64,000 nt of DNA from Cytobacillus firmus (GCF_023657595.1 NZ_CP098323.1:3124001-3188000); one strand, 5' to 3'. Numbered from the stretch's first letter, positions 1 through 9,177 are shown. The notes: generated from the letters alone by a model not told the origin. Numbers and translations: made by a program.

Positions 1-8
1 TGAGCATA

Positions 9-38
9 TTGACATCACCTAAAACATAAAGGTATATA
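9..38 (+). promoter_or_regulatory. SigA-type promoter for the alcohol dehydrogenase
   Basis: A perfect -35 TTGACA (9-14) is followed after 18 bp by TATATA (33-38). It lies about 45 bp upstream of the dehydrogenase start and points toward it. The surrounding DNA is very AT-rich, so the exact -10 is uncertain. Confidence 0.5.
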
Positions 39-85
39 TTAATTATAATATTAGAATTTTCAGACGGATATTTGGAGGTAAGGAA

Positions 86-1285
86 ATGTACAATGCATAC
101 TGCCGAATGTACCAGAAAACCTTCAAGCTGGTATCGCCTCTTTTACCCTGGCGGGAACCGGAACTTTTAGAAGGCGCTAATAGCCTGGACAAACTTCCCG
201 ATATTATTAAGAAAACAGGCATAAGCAGAATTTTGATTGTAACGGACAGCGGCATCACTTCTCTTGGGCTGATGGATGGTTTGCTATTAAATTTACAGAA
301 ATGGAATATTGAATTTTATATTTATGATAAAACGGTTCCAAATCCGACAATTACTAATATTGAAGAAGCACTTGAAGAATACATGAAGAATAATTGCCAG
401 GGTATTCTTGCCTTTGGCGGGGGTTCACCGATGGATTGTGCTAAAGGCGTTGGTGCAAGAGTTGTGAGGCCTGAGAAAAGCATCCCGCAAATGAAAGGCC
501 AATTTAAAGTCAGAAAAAAGCTACCTCCCCTTTTTGCAGTCCCGACTACAGCAGGTACAGGAAGTGAGGCCACTGTTGCAGCGGTCATTACCGACAGCCG
601 TTCACATGAGAAATACGCCATTATTGACCTTTGTCTAATTCCGCATTATGCAGTTTTAGATCCCTTGATTACTATAAAATTGCCTCCTCATATAACGGCT
701 GCAACCGGTATGGATGCACTAACCCATGCCATCGAAGCCTACATTGGGAGAAGCAGTACAGCAGAGACGAGAAAATTGAGCATAGATGCAGTCCGGCTGA
801 TATATGATAATCTTTACGAAACATATCAGAATGGCGAAAATCTGGAGGCAAGAGCCCGTATGCAAAAAGCTGCTTATCTGGCAGGACTGGCTTTTACCAG
901 GTCCTATGTAGGCAATGTTCATGCTATCGCCCATACGCTGGGAGGATTTTACTCTGTTCCTCATGGTTTGGCTAATGCTATCATTCTTCCATATGTACTG
1001 GAGCATTACGGCGAGGCAGTCTGGGCACCCCTAGATGAACTCGCAATGGCGGCGGGCATAGGTGATCCGGGAGCTTCGGCTGAAGAAAATTCAAAGAGCT
1101 TTATAAGCAGCATAAAATCCCTCAACCATAAAATGGGGATCCCCCAAAAGGTGAGTGGAATAATAGACAGTGACATTCCCGTAATGGCTGAACGTGCCTT
1201 AAAGGAAGCCAATCCCTTGTATCCTGTGCCGAAAATCTTCGGCAGAAATGATATGTTAAAACTGTATCAGATTATAAAGGAATAA
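86..1285 (+). CDS. Iron-containing alcohol dehydrogenase
   Basis: A 399-residue member of the Fe-dependent (group III) alcohol dehydrogenase family, which interconverts alcohols and aldehydes or ketones with NAD(P). The N-terminal half carries the nucleotide-binding glycine run (AFGGGSPMDCAKG, about residues 109-121) and the PTTAGTGSE segment typical of the family. The C-terminal helical half has the metal ligands in DALTHAIEAY and HAIAHTLGGFYSVPHG. The ATG follows GGAGGTAAGG with good spacing. Length matches the family. It stands alone, between its own promoter and a terminator shared with corA. The substrate cannot be read from the sequence. Confidence 0.93.
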   Translation: MYNAYCRMYQKTFKLVSPLLPWREPELLEGANSLDKLPDIIKKTGISRILIVTDSGITSLGLMDGLLLNLQKWNIEFYIYDKTVPNPTITNIEEALEEYMKNNCQGILAFGGGSPMDCAKGVGARVVRPEKSIPQMKGQFKVRKKLPPLFAVPTTAGTGSEATVAAVITDSRSHEKYAIIDLCLIPHYAVLDPLITIKLPPHITAATGMDALTHAIEAYIGRSSTAETRKLSIDAVRLIYDNLYETYQNGENLEARARMQKAAYLAGLAFTRSYVGNVHAIAHTLGGFYSVPHGLANAIILPYVLEHYGEAVWAPLDELAMAAGIGDPGASAEENSKSFISSIKSLNHKMGIPQKVSGIIDSDIPVMAERALKEANPLYPVPKIFGRNDMLKLYQIIKE

Positions 1286-1347
1286 TATTCTGGCACACCT
1301 TTTGAACTCATGGCTTTCCGCTAAAAATTTCAGTGGCTCACACCAAT

Positions 1348-1384
1348 AAAAGGCAGATGCACATTTAAATGCATTCTGCCTTTA
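1348..1384. terminator. Bidirectional terminator between adh and corA
   Basis: A hairpin with arms AAAGGCAGA and TTCTGCCTTT, with one bulge. It sits between the convergent alcohol dehydrogenase and corA genes and carries A/T tracts on both sides. Confidence 0.7.
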
Positions 1385-1389
1385 ACGCT

Positions 1390-2346
1390 TTATCTGAACC
1401 AGCCCTTCTTCATAAACCACCAAAACATGCCTAAGGCAATAATAAACATTAATAACAGTGTTTCAAAATATCCATATTTCCACGATAATTCCGGCATGTT
1501 TTCAAAATTCATCCCATATATGCCCGCTATAAAAGTTAAGGGCATGAAAATGGTTGTTATCACGGTAAGGACTCTCATTACCCGATTCGTCTGATGGGAG
1601 TTGATCGATAAATAACTGTCACGGATATCGTTCGTCAATTCCCTGTTTCCATCAATCATTTCAGTCAATTTCAATAAGTGGTCATGAATATCAGCAAAGT
1701 ATTCGTATCTTTCCTTTACACCTTTAAGTCTATGGGAATTAATGACACGGTATATTAAATCACGCATCGGAATCACAGTATATCTTATCTGCAATAAATG
1801 ATGGCGGATATCAAATAACTTCTCCAATAATTCTTCCATCGTTTCATCATTTGGGTTATCTTCAATGAGACTCAAACGATCTTCCAGCTGATAAACGATA
1901 GGAAAGTAATTATCCACTATTTTATCAATGATGTGGTACATGACCAGGTAAGGGTCCCATTTACTAATCTTCTTACTTAAGCTAAGCCTTTCCCAAACAT
2001 CATTCATTTCCCTGGAGAGTTCATGATGGTAGGATACTATATAATTTGAGCCAATAAAAAAGTTAATTTCCTGTTTATCTTCGTTAATATGATTTAGGCT
2101 ATGGGTGACAAAAAAGCTATAGTCTTCATAATAGTCCATTTTGGGGCGCTGGAGTTTGACAACACAATCCTCTATTGCCAGGGGGTGAAAGTGAAAAGTC
2201 TTGTCGAGTTCAGCAGTTTCCTCCTCGGTTGGCTGATCAAAATCAACCCAAAACCACTTATAGCTTTCCCACTCAGCTTTCAGCCTCTCTAGAGTAATAT
2301 CCTGTTTGAGTTCATTTTTCTTGTTAACAGCTTGTATTCTTATCAT
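1390..2346 (-). CDS. corA: CorA-family magnesium/cobalt transporter
   Basis: A 318-residue CorA-type divalent cation channel of the inner membrane, normally pentameric and importing Mg2+ (also Co2+ or Ni2+). The long acidic, helical N-terminal cytoplasmic domain is followed by two C-terminal membrane helices. The signature YGMNFENMP (around residue 280) lies at the end of the first helix, and the protein ends in the basic tail MKKGWFR. AGGAGA precedes the ATG. It is a single-gene unit divergent from the brnQ T-box leader. No Mg-sensing leader is evident upstream. Confidence 0.95.
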   Translation of the reverse strand: MIRIQAVNKKNELKQDITLERLKAEWESYKWFWVDFDQPTEEETAELDKTFHFHPLAIEDCVVKLQRPKMDYYEDYSFFVTHSLNHINEDKQEINFFIGSNYIVSYHHELSREMNDVWERLSLSKKISKWDPYLVMYHIIDKIVDNYFPIVYQLEDRLSLIEDNPNDETMEELLEKLFDIRHHLLQIRYTVIPMRDLIYRVINSHRLKGVKERYEYFADIHDHLLKLTEMIDGNRELTNDIRDSYLSINSHQTNRVMRVLTVITTIFMPLTFIAGIYGMNFENMPELSWKYGYFETLLLMFIIALGMFWWFMKKGWFR

Positions 2347-2559
2347 GAATGTCTCCTAGTCTTTCCAATCTTAAAACATATTTTTTCCATTTTTAATAAT
2401 GATATCCTAACTCTCCATTGGTGTATTTATTATCTACCTCTTTTTCTTGCTCTGTTAAACAAGAATTTACTTTTCTCGGTAATTATAAAAAATATACACT
2501 CAGTAACCGGCTGCTTTAACGCTTTTACCGCGAAAAGTAATTTTAATTAACAAAAAATA

Positions 2560-2588
2560 TTGACTAATCTAAACTTATCTGATAAATT
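2560..2588 (+). promoter_or_regulatory. Promoter of the brnQ T-box transcript
   Basis: TTGACT (2560-2565), a 17-bp spacer, then TAAATT (2583-2588). It lies immediately upstream of the conserved T-box leader and has the same direction. Confidence 0.6.
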
Positions 2589-2594
2589 ATTTTC

Positions 2595-2862
2595 AAATAA
2601 TAAATCGCTGAAGAGAAGAGTAAGACAGGAATGCTGTTCCAAAGAGAGCCGGCATATGGTGAAATCCGGTGTTCAGTACCTGATCCGAAGATCATCTCTG
2701 AGATGCAAAGCTGAAATACAGTAAGCTTTGACGGGTTTTCCGCCGTTACAATGGAACGCGTATGATTGTACGCAGCTGAGTGCTGCAGTTTTTTGAACTG
2801 CGGAATTAGGGTGGTATCGCGAGTATAGACTCGTCCCTTTCTGGGGACGGGTCTTTTTATTT
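2595..2862 (+). promoter_or_regulatory. T-box riboswitch (probably isoleucine-specific) controlling brnQ
   Basis: The near-consensus T-box AGGGTGGTATCGCG (2808-2821) is followed by a G+C-rich terminator stem (about 2829-2852) and a U-tract. A Stem I region with AGAGAGCCGG and GGTGAAATCCGG lies upstream (2642-2669). Around 2691-2696 are two consecutive ATC triplets in the expected specifier position. Together with BrnQ downstream, they suggest that uncharged tRNA-Ile turns on transcription. T-box and terminator are directly visible; the specifier assignment is inference. Confidence 0.88.
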
Positions 2863-2887
2863 TTAAAAAAAGGAGTTTGAGCAGCTT

Positions 2888-4225
2888 ATGAAGAAATTTG
2901 ACAGCTTTTTTATCGGTCTCATGTTATTCTCAATGTTTTTTGGAGCAGGTAATTTAATATTCCCTCCCTACCTTGGTGCTTTATCAGGTACCTCCTTTTG
3001 GCTTGCGATTACAGGTTTTATTCTGACTGCTGTAGGCTTGCCATTTATTGTACTGCTTTCCATCTCCATGGCAAAGGGTGGAATTGAAGCGATTGCCAGC
3101 CGGGTTCATCCTCTTTTCGGCACTTTATTTATGGTTATCATCTACCTGTCCATTGGTCCTTTCCTGGCTATTCCCAGAAATGCAGGTGTTGCTTTCGAGA
3201 TGGGTGTCATGCCATTTATTAATGATTCATGGAACCTATCACTAATATTGTTTACGTATTCAGCAGTCTTTTTCTTGCTTGTATATGTTGTCAGTTTAAA
3301 TCCGGCCAAAATGGAAAGATTTATGGGCCGCTGGCTTACTCCTGTTCTGCTGCTGTCGGTTGTTATCCTTTGTACAGCTGCAATCATGAATTTCGGCACA
3401 AAGCAGCTGGCTCCATCTGGCGGTTATGACAGCGGCGCATTCTTTAAGGGTTTCCTTGAAGGCTATAACACAATGGATGCCCTTGCCGCCCTTGCCTTTG
3501 GAATTGTCATTCTTACTGCCATCCAGAAAAAAGGTGTACATGACGAAAAGCAATTATCCCTCTATACACTAAGAGCTGCAGTAATAGCTGGCGTGCTGCT
3601 GGCAGCCGTTTATATTTCCCTTGGTTTATTAGGAGCTAAAATAGCTGCGAACGGCACTTTTGAAAACGGGACAGCCATTTTATCATCTGCCGCTACCCTG
3701 TTATTCGGAAGAGCTGGAACGGCATTCATAGGTGCAATTTTCACTCTTGCCTGTTTTACGACTGTAGTAGGCTTAACATCAGCCTGCGGACAATATTTCT
3801 CAAAGTTGCTGCCAAAGGTAAGCTATAAATTAGTCATCAGTGCCGTAACCTTGATTGGTTTTACCTTATCAAATCTTGGGTTAAATCAAATTCTCAAAGT
3901 ATCTGTTCCTTTCCTGGTAACAGCTTATCCTTTAACCATTGTGCTGATTACGCTGAGCTTCTTTAATGGCTTTTTCCGAAATCCGCGAAAAGTTTACGGG
4001 AGTGCGCTATTATTCACTGGAGTATTTGCAGCGCTGGGAGCTTTAAGCACATTTGGCTTTGATCTCGGAGCCCTTCAATCCCTTAGGGAAGTATTGCCTT
4101 TCGCATCGGTTGGAATGGAATGGGTTGTACCAGCTGCAGCAGGTACTGCACTGGGAATCCTTCTAAGCAAAACTGACAGGCAACAGCCGGATTCGGCAAA
4201 ACAGATGGATGTAAAAGCTTCTTGA
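2888..4225 (+). CDS. brnQ: Branched-chain amino acid transport system II carrier protein
   Basis: A 445-residue BrnQ/LIV-II carrier that imports leucine, isoleucine and valine with a cation. The family hallmark N-terminus is present (GLMLFSMFFGAGNLIFPPYLG), and roughly twelve hydrophobic segments run to the short polar tail. AGGAG lies 12 bp before the ATG. The gene is the only one in the T-box transcript, so uptake should rise when the cognate tRNA is uncharged. A strong terminator follows. Identity is secure. Confidence 0.95.
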   Translation: MKKFDSFFIGLMLFSMFFGAGNLIFPPYLGALSGTSFWLAITGFILTAVGLPFIVLLSISMAKGGIEAIASRVHPLFGTLFMVIIYLSIGPFLAIPRNAGVAFEMGVMPFINDSWNLSLILFTYSAVFFLLVYVVSLNPAKMERFMGRWLTPVLLLSVVILCTAAIMNFGTKQLAPSGGYDSGAFFKGFLEGYNTMDALAALAFGIVILTAIQKKGVHDEKQLSLYTLRAAVIAGVLLAAVYISLGLLGAKIAANGTFENGTAILSSAATLLFGRAGTAFIGAIFTLACFTTVVGLTSACGQYFSKLLPKVSYKLVISAVTLIGFTLSNLGLNQILKVSVPFLVTAYPLTIVLITLSFFNGFFRNPRKVYGSALLFTGVFAALGALSTFGFDLGALQSLREVLPFASVGMEWVVPAAAGTALGILLSKTDRQQPDSAKQMDVKAS

Positions 4226-4232
4226 TAAAAAG

Positions 4233-4260
4233 CCAGGCTGCTTAAACAGCCTGGTTTTCC
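4233..4260 (+). terminator. Terminator after brnQ
   Basis: Perfect 8-bp stem CCAGGCTG/CAGCCTGG with a 6-nt loop and a following TTTT. It starts 8 bp after the brnQ stop. Confidence 0.8.
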
Positions 4261-4318
4261 TATTCCTTCACTTCATTATAAGACGGCTCCAATAAATACT
4301 TAATATGGATTCCGCTTT

Positions 4319-4762
4319 CTAATGGAGGGTTTTCACAAACCCGGTACTCTTTGCCTGATAGCCTAAACTAATATAAAATTGATGAGCGTCTTCGCGTTCA
4401 GTCCTGTTTCCGCTATTTAGTACAATTCCGGCAGCCCCCAATTGTTCTGCAAAATTTTCAACAGCCTGCATCAGCTTCTTACCTGCACCCATCCCTCTGT
4501 AATTTTTATCAGTAACGAAAGCAATAACTCGGATATGAATGCCGTCAGTATTATATAAAAGACCTGTATGGAATCCAGCCATTCCAATTACTTTATCTTC
4601 TAGACAAGCCACTAATGAATAGTAATCAGGATGTGCACCGATGTTATTAAGCCTCTTTTCCATCAGCTCTTTCGACACTGGATAGCCCAGATCCCCCATT
4701 AAGCTTGCAAGCTGGGGAATATCCCCGATAGCTGCTTTCCTGGTATGTATTTTAAGCTCCAT
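4319..4762 (-). CDS. GNAT family N-acetyltransferase
   Basis: A 147-residue single-domain GNAT protein. The acetyl-CoA pyrophosphate loop is visible in the stretch NYRGMGAGKKLMQ (about residues 91-103), followed by the family's FAEQLGAAGIVLNSG strand-helix and a C-terminal HQFYISLGYQ. The substrate is unknown. It is the last gene of a three-gene minus-strand run (toroid protein, two-domain GNAT, this gene). Its own ribosome site is weak (AGGATGGTG), which suggests that it is expressed with the upstream gene 29 bp away. Confidence 0.85.
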   Translation of the reverse strand: MELKIHTRKAAIGDIPQLASLMGDLGYPVSKELMEKRLNNIGAHPDYYSLVACLEDKVIGMAGFHTGLLYNTDGIHIRVIAFVTDKNYRGMGAGKKLMQAVENFAEQLGAAGIVLNSGNRTEREDAHQFYISLGYQAKSTGFVKTLH

Positions 4763-4791
4763 TTGGCACCATCCTGCCTTTATGCATAGTT

Positions 4792-5601
4792 TTATTCCCT
4801 TACCCAGATTGCTTTTGTATATCCAATTTTCAAACCTGCTTTTTCCATATTATTCTGGCTTGCCGAACCAAACCTTGCCTGACCTGTCACAAGCTCTGAA
4901 TTTTGTGTAATCGCCTGATAGATTCGGGCTTGAATAAGCGCGCTGTGGACCCCTCTGTTTCTGAAGGCAGGCAAAACAGCCGCAGCCGCAAGATTCGCTG
5001 CCTTTTCTATGATATAAATAACACCTATTCCAGCTGGTTCATTGTTTACAAAGGCAAGATAAAAGGACCAGTTTCTATTGTCATAAAGAACCTCATTATT
5101 TTCAGCTATTCCTTGGCTAAGGAATCCAGGCATTCCAAACCCCTTTGTATATAGCTCACCGAAAAGATCAAAGTCGCTTCTTTGCATCCTGCGTATATCA
5201 ATATCGGCATTAATGGGAATGTCCACAAGATCTGAAGGTTCCGCAAACAAAGTGGTATGGAAATCACATTGATAGAACCCTTTTTGATGAAGGATCCTCA
5301 GTAAATCTGATGATCCGTTTGAAGGTGTAATCTCCAATCGTATGGGAATTCTTTTTCCCTGATAGAAATCAATAATTTGATCCAGAGCTTCGGCATCTGC
5401 TGCGTTAAATCCTTTTACAAGATTGAAGGATGGACCCGGAATATTCCTGGCAGCGAAAGCGGTTGTCCCGCCAATCCTTTTAATTTCCACGCCCATTGGG
5501 TTTCCATCCCGATTTTTAATTGCCGTCAATCTGGAGAGCAGCACACTTGTCTCTGTCTTGTCCAATCTCTCAGCTAAGTCACTTTTCATCACTAGATTCA
5601 T
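4792..5601 (-). CDS. GNAT family N-acetyltransferase, two-domain
   Basis: A 269-residue protein whose C-terminal half (about 128-265) has GNAT features: NNEPAGIGVIYI, then AAVLPAFRNRGVHSALIQAR as the acetyl-CoA loop. The N-terminal half has no obvious loop and probably is a degenerate GNAT fold, as in other tandem GNATs. Start ATG 5601 follows GAGGTGA, which also contains the TGA stop of the gene upstream, so the two are translationally coupled. The acceptor substrate is unknown. Confidence 0.8.
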   Translation of the reverse strand: MNLVMKSDLAERLDKTETSVLLSRLTAIKNRDGNPMGVEIKRIGGTTAFAARNIPGPSFNLVKGFNAADAEALDQIIDFYQGKRIPIRLEITPSNGSSDLLRILHQKGFYQCDFHTTLFAEPSDLVDIPINADIDIRRMQRSDFDLFGELYTKGFGMPGFLSQGIAENNEVLYDNRNWSFYLAFVNNEPAGIGVIYIIEKAANLAAAAVLPAFRNRGVHSALIQARIYQAITQNSELVTGQARFGSASQNNMEKAGLKIGYTKAIWVRE

Positions 5602-5607
5602 AATTTT

Positions 5608-6561
5608 TCACCTCATATATTTAACGTCAAGCCTTCCAAAAGAATCCAATATTTTGTACCGCTTAACAGTAAGTATTCCTTTCCAATGATTGCTTGCAAC
5701 CTGGAATTCATTTTCATATTGTCCCCAGCTCCAGGGAATGTCCCAAGTTCCTTCATTTGAGAGCTGCTCAATATAGAAATCAAGATTATCATCTATTGAC
5801 GTTCCAAATCTCATAGAAAGAGAATCTTCTGGCTGCTCAGCGAAATCCAAGGGAGTGGCTACATAGCCTTCTGCCCATACTGATTTATTCTTCCCGGCAG
5901 CTTTGTAAGCAAGAGCATTCACTTTTTCAGCCGTCTCCTTGAGCGGGTAATTAAGTCTTGAATCAAATTCAGATTCCTGCTTGGACATTAGCTTTACCAA
6001 CTGCTGAAAATTGTTTATTTCATGTCTATCCATTTCATCAACTTCCATTAAATATGCAATTGCATTCTTTACGGTTTTCCATCCTATTTCAGCAGCACTG
6101 CTTCCAGATGGCGACCAATGCAATAAGAACCCTGCAAGCTCTGCACTTGGATTATAAGCCCAATTATCCTGGATATTCTCTGTCCAATGCCACCAAGGAG
6201 CATGTGGGTACTCATTGTTTGAAGTCATCACAGATGGCCACATTTTATTCTCATGGATATAGCTGTGTTCTAGATAATTTACTAGTTTTTGTACAACTTT
6301 CAACTCGGGTTTTGCTTCAATTTCCATTAAGATTTGACCGGCAGCCCAGGAAGCCATCGGTGACGAGTAAGGTGACCAGAAATCAGGTTCAATGCCATGG
6401 CCAAATCCCCCGTCTTCATTCTGAAACGCTTCTATACATTTTATTACCCCTTCATCATTACGATCCTCAAAATGGTACGACCATAAAGCAGATTCAAGCG
6501 GTCTTGCATTTCTTTTTATCCATCTGCTTGTGTTCTGAAATTTTTCTTTCGTTATCTTCAT
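5608..6561 (-). CDS. Prenyltransferase/squalene-cyclase-like alpha-alpha toroid protein
   Basis: A 317-residue soluble protein. An early EAFQNEDGGFGHGIEPDF (about residues 45-62) is a QxxDGGFG-type repeat found in alpha-alpha toroid enzymes (terpene cyclases, prenyltransferases). Several W-rich segments follow (PHAPWWHWTEN, WDIPWSWGQYE). The catalytic DxDD motif of true cyclases is not seen, so enzymatic function is open. It is the first gene of a run with two GNAT genes, to which it is translationally coupled. A real but functionally unassigned gene. Confidence 0.75.
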   Translation of the reverse strand: MKITKEKFQNTSRWIKRNARPLESALWSYHFEDRNDEGVIKCIEAFQNEDGGFGHGIEPDFWSPYSSPMASWAAGQILMEIEAKPELKVVQKLVNYLEHSYIHENKMWPSVMTSNNEYPHAPWWHWTENIQDNWAYNPSAELAGFLLHWSPSGSSAAEIGWKTVKNAIAYLMEVDEMDRHEINNFQQLVKLMSKQESEFDSRLNYPLKETAEKVNALAYKAAGKNKSVWAEGYVATPLDFAEQPEDSLSMRFGTSIDDNLDFYIEQLSNEGTWDIPWSWGQYENEFQVASNHWKGILTVKRYKILDSFGRLDVKYMR

Positions 6562-6642
6562 ATATAAAATCCTTTCTTAATTAGGAGCTTTGATTTCTTA
6601 TTAGTTTTTCTAGCTATAATACCAATTTCCTTTTTTAAACAA

Positions 6643-6674
6643 TAAAAAAAGGAAAAGAGCCAATGCTCTTTTCC
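6643..6674 (-). terminator. Terminator of the nitroreductase gene
   Basis: Perfect 10-bp stem GGAAAAGAGC/GCTCTTTTCC with a 4-nt loop. Its promoter-proximal arm overlaps the nitroreductase stop codon, and the minus-strand U-tract lies beyond. Confidence 0.8.
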
Positions 6675-7351
6675 TAATCAATCCACTTTACAATATCATC
6701 GAATGGTCTGCGCGCTTTTGGTCTTGGGTCTTTCACTCTGTATCCAAAGGCACACATTACCGACAATCCGAAGCTTCCTTCTTCAAGCAAGCCTTCCTCA
6801 TTCAGGAGTTTATTCATTTTTTCAATGTCAAACCCCTCAATGGGACAGGAATCTATACCAATTTGTGCAGCGGCGGTCATCATATTCCCAAGTGCAATGT
6901 AGCTTTGCTTGCAGGCCCAATCAAAGAGTGGGCGATCTCCTTCCAGCAGATCAAAATCGGACTTCTGGAATTCCTCAATCCGCTGCAGATATTTGTCCAT
7001 CATTTCTTCCGGCATGCCCAGGGTATTTCTAAAATGATCCTGCAGATAGCGGGAATCATATTTTGTATCTTTTCTCGTTCTTGCCAGGATTAAAACAAAG
7101 TGGCTAGCTTCAGGCAGTTTCCCGTATGCGCCCCAGGAGGCATTCTTAATTTTCTCACGGAGCTCCTGGTTCTGAACAACCACAAAACGCCATGGTTCAA
7201 AACCAAATGAACTTGGTGACAGACGGCCTGTCTCCAATATAAACCGGAAATCTTCCTCGGGGATTTCTTTATTTGGATCAAATTCCTTTGTCGCATGCCT
7301 GAATTGATAGGCATTCAGGATTTCTTCCTTTAAAACTTCCTTTTCACGCAA
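6674..7351 (-). CDS. Nitroreductase family NAD(P)H oxidoreductase
   Basis: A flavin-dependent nitroreductase (NfsB/YfkO type), about 225 residues, which reduces nitro compounds or quinones with NAD(P)H and FMN. The FMN-binding FRHATKEFDP (about residues 18-27), the LSPSSFGFEPWRFVVV strand and a late GIDSCPIEGFD segment are diagnostic. The start is a TTG. AAGGAG is 9 bp upstream of the TTG at 7351 but only 3 bp from the one at 7357, so 7351 is preferred. It has its own promoter region and terminator. Confidence 0.88.
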   Translation of the reverse strand: MREKEVLKEEILNAYQFRHATKEFDPNKEIPEEDFRFILETGRLSPSSFGFEPWRFVVVQNQELREKIKNASWGAYGKLPEASHFVLILARTRKDTKYDSRYLQDHFRNTLGMPEEMMDKYLQRIEEFQKSDFDLLEGDRPLFDWACKQSYIALGNMMTAAAQIGIDSCPIEGFDIEKMNKLLNEEGLLEEGSFGLSVMCAFGYRVKDPRPKARRPFDDIVKWID

Positions 7352-7470
7352 AACCAAACACTCCTTTTCTGACTGTTCTAACTTTAACGTAACATATTAC
7401 ATCATAACATTCATGAAATCAGCTTTTAGTCTGCCCTTTTCACTGCTGTTCCTAATCATTTGGGGCAATT

Positions 7471-7926
7471 TCATTGCAAATCCATAGACAGCCTGATCAT
7501 ATCCCGGCAATGGATTCCATTTTCAATGATATCTTCTTTGTAATGCCTCACAAAAAAATCTCTGTCGACCCCTGTGATTCTAAAACCGCATTTTTGGTAA
7601 AAAGCCAGCTGCCCAATACTTGAATTCCCCGTTCCAATTTCAAGGGTCTTATATCCACCTTGAAACGCAAGCTCTATTGCATGCTCAAGAAGTTTTCTGC
7701 CGATGCCCTCACCCTGATATTTTTCACTAACGGCAATATTTATAATCTCACAAGTTCCTGGTCTTGTGGCTAGAAGGATATAAACGCCGACTGCTTCTCC
7801 GTTTATTTCAGCAAAATATGTTTCCCCTCGATTTACATAACCTTTAATAAATTCAATTGAAGGATCTGCCAATAATAGCAGATTCATTGGAGGGGGCTCT
7901 GAATGGTCCATTTTTCGTATCTTCAT
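7471..7926 (-). CDS. GNAT family N-acetyltransferase
   Basis: A 151-residue GNAT enzyme. The acetyl-CoA loop reads SEKYQGEGIGRKLLEHA (about residues 69-85), followed by TLEIGTGNSSIGQLAFYQKCGFR, a pattern shared with YvbK-like acetyltransferases. The substrate is not known. GGAGGACATA precedes the ATG. It lies 69 bp downstream of the VOC protein gene in the same direction and probably shares its transcript. Confidence 0.85.
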   Translation of the reverse strand: MKIRKMDHSEPPPMNLLLLADPSIEFIKGYVNRGETYFAEINGEAVGVYILLATRPGTCEIINIAVSEKYQGEGIGRKLLEHAIELAFQGGYKTLEIGTGNSSIGQLAFYQKCGFRITGVDRDFFVRHYKEDIIENGIHCRDMIRLSMDLQ

Positions 7927-7995
7927 TATGTCCTCCTTTTTATGTCAAGCTTCCAAAATAACCTTCTCTTTCTGTATAACGATGATCCATAGCAG

Positions 7996-8397
7996 TCATC
8001 TCCCCCAGTCTTCTTTGTTTACCTTTTTTATTTGGATTTCTTTCTCATGCATATCGATATATTCAAAATATCCAATTCTATTTCCCCATGGATCAGCAAA
8101 TGTAGCCCACTTAACAGGAACTTCTTTTCTCGTATGGATTTCAAATGGTGTTATTTTTAATTCTGTGATTAGTCTTTCACGTTCCTGCTCAAGATCAGGC
8201 ACCCCAAGCCTAATTGGACCGCTTCCTATACTGGGTGAACCCTCAGCTATCTGAAGCCAGCACCCTGTGATGAGTTCCCATTCTGCAAATCCTTCATGCG
8301 GAATGAGATCAGGTTTTTTATTAAGCAATGTTTCATACCACAACAGTCCCTCTTTCATATCCAGTACCCGGAATTGAACCGTCATTTCATAGATCAT
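7996..8397 (-). CDS. VOC superfamily (glyoxalase/bleomycin-resistance fold) protein
   Basis: A 133-residue VOC protein with paired beta-alpha-beta-beta-beta modules: MTVQFRVLDMKEGLLWYE at the start and WATFADPWGNRIGYFEY near the end, the last being the classic DPxGN signature. VOC proteins are metal enzymes or small-molecule binding proteins; which one this is cannot be told. The reading frame is open further upstream, but GGAGGG lies 6 bp before the ATG at 8397, which fixes the start. It is divergent from the flavodoxin-like gene and upstream of a GNAT. Confidence 0.85.
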   Translation of the reverse strand: MIYEMTVQFRVLDMKEGLLWYETLLNKKPDLIPHEGFAEWELITGCWLQIAEGSPSIGSGPIRLGVPDLEQERERLITELKITPFEIHTRKEVPVKWATFADPWGNRIGYFEYIDMHEKEIQIKKVNKEDWGR

Positions 8398-8529
8398 TTC
8401 AGTCCCTCCAATCTCGCACAAAATTATGTAATTCGTTGAATTTATCACATTTCCTTCATTTAGATTGTTTTTGCTCCTGAGCACAGGGAATTAAGAGTAG
8501 TGAATAATAGAAAGGGAGTTGTATGAAAC

Positions 8530-9159
8530 ATGTCAATTAAGGCTTTAGTTTTAAACTGTACACTAAAAAAAAGCAGTGAACCTTCCAATACCGGTGCACT
8601 TATAGATGAGGTTGTTAAATTTTTTGATAAAACGGAAGTGAAAACAGAGGTTGTTACAGCTGCAGACTTTAAAATTGGTTCCGGTATTACTTCTGAAGCT
8701 GTAGATCAGGAGGATGAATGGCCGGATATTTTTAAGAAGGTTGAAGAGGCAGATATCCTTATCGTTGGTTCTCCCATCTGGCTTGGCGAGCAGAGCAGCA
8801 TCACCACAAAAGTAATCGAAAGATTATATGGAGGAAGCAGTCTGACAAATGAAAAAGGACAGTATATTTTTTACAACAAGGTTGGCGGTGTTGTGGTGAC
8901 CGGCAATGAAGATGGGGCCAAACAAGTTTCCCGCTCCGTGCTATATTCACTTTCCCATATGGGATTCACCATCCCTCCAAACGTTGACACCTATTGGGTT
9001 GGTGAGGCTGGCCCCGGACCATCCTTTATTGAAGCAAAGGGCTATGACAATGACTTCACAAGAGAGCATGCCAAAATAATGGCCTATAATTTACTCCATT
9101 TTGCTAGAATATTAAAAGCTCATCCGATACCAGCCGAAGGTAATGTTGTCAAAGGCTAG
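8530..9159 (+). CDS. Flavodoxin-fold NAD(P)H-dependent oxidoreductase
   Basis: A 209-residue flavodoxin-like reductase (NADPH-dependent FMN reductase/WrbA-like superfamily). The FMN phosphate-binding region is near LNCTLKKSSEPSNTGAL (residues 9-25), and ILIVGSPIWLGEQSS (about residues 77-91) is the conserved ribityl/isoalloxazine-contacting segment. AAGGGAG precedes the ATG. It is monocistronic and ends at a bidirectional terminator. It probably handles quinones or flavins; its exact role is unknown. Confidence 0.87.
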   Translation: MSIKALVLNCTLKKSSEPSNTGALIDEVVKFFDKTEVKTEVVTAADFKIGSGITSEAVDQEDEWPDIFKKVEEADILIVGSPIWLGEQSSITTKVIERLYGGSSLTNEKGQYIFYNKVGGVVVTGNEDGAKQVSRSVLYSLSHMGFTIPPNVDTYWVGEAGPGPSFIEAKGYDNDFTREHAKIMAYNLLHFARILKAHPIPAEGNVVKG

Positions 9160-9177
9160 TTACATTAATATGCAGTA

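Noticed and set aside
2332..2550. A 72-codon plus-strand ORF between corA and the T-box
   Set aside because: It overlaps the corA start, has no ribosome site, and its composition is that of AT-rich non-coding DNA.
4262..4318. Short open frame (ESGIHIKYLLEPSYNEVKE) after the GNAT gene at 4319
   Set aside because: It could be a decayed gene end, but no start or upstream match is visible, so chance cannot be excluded.
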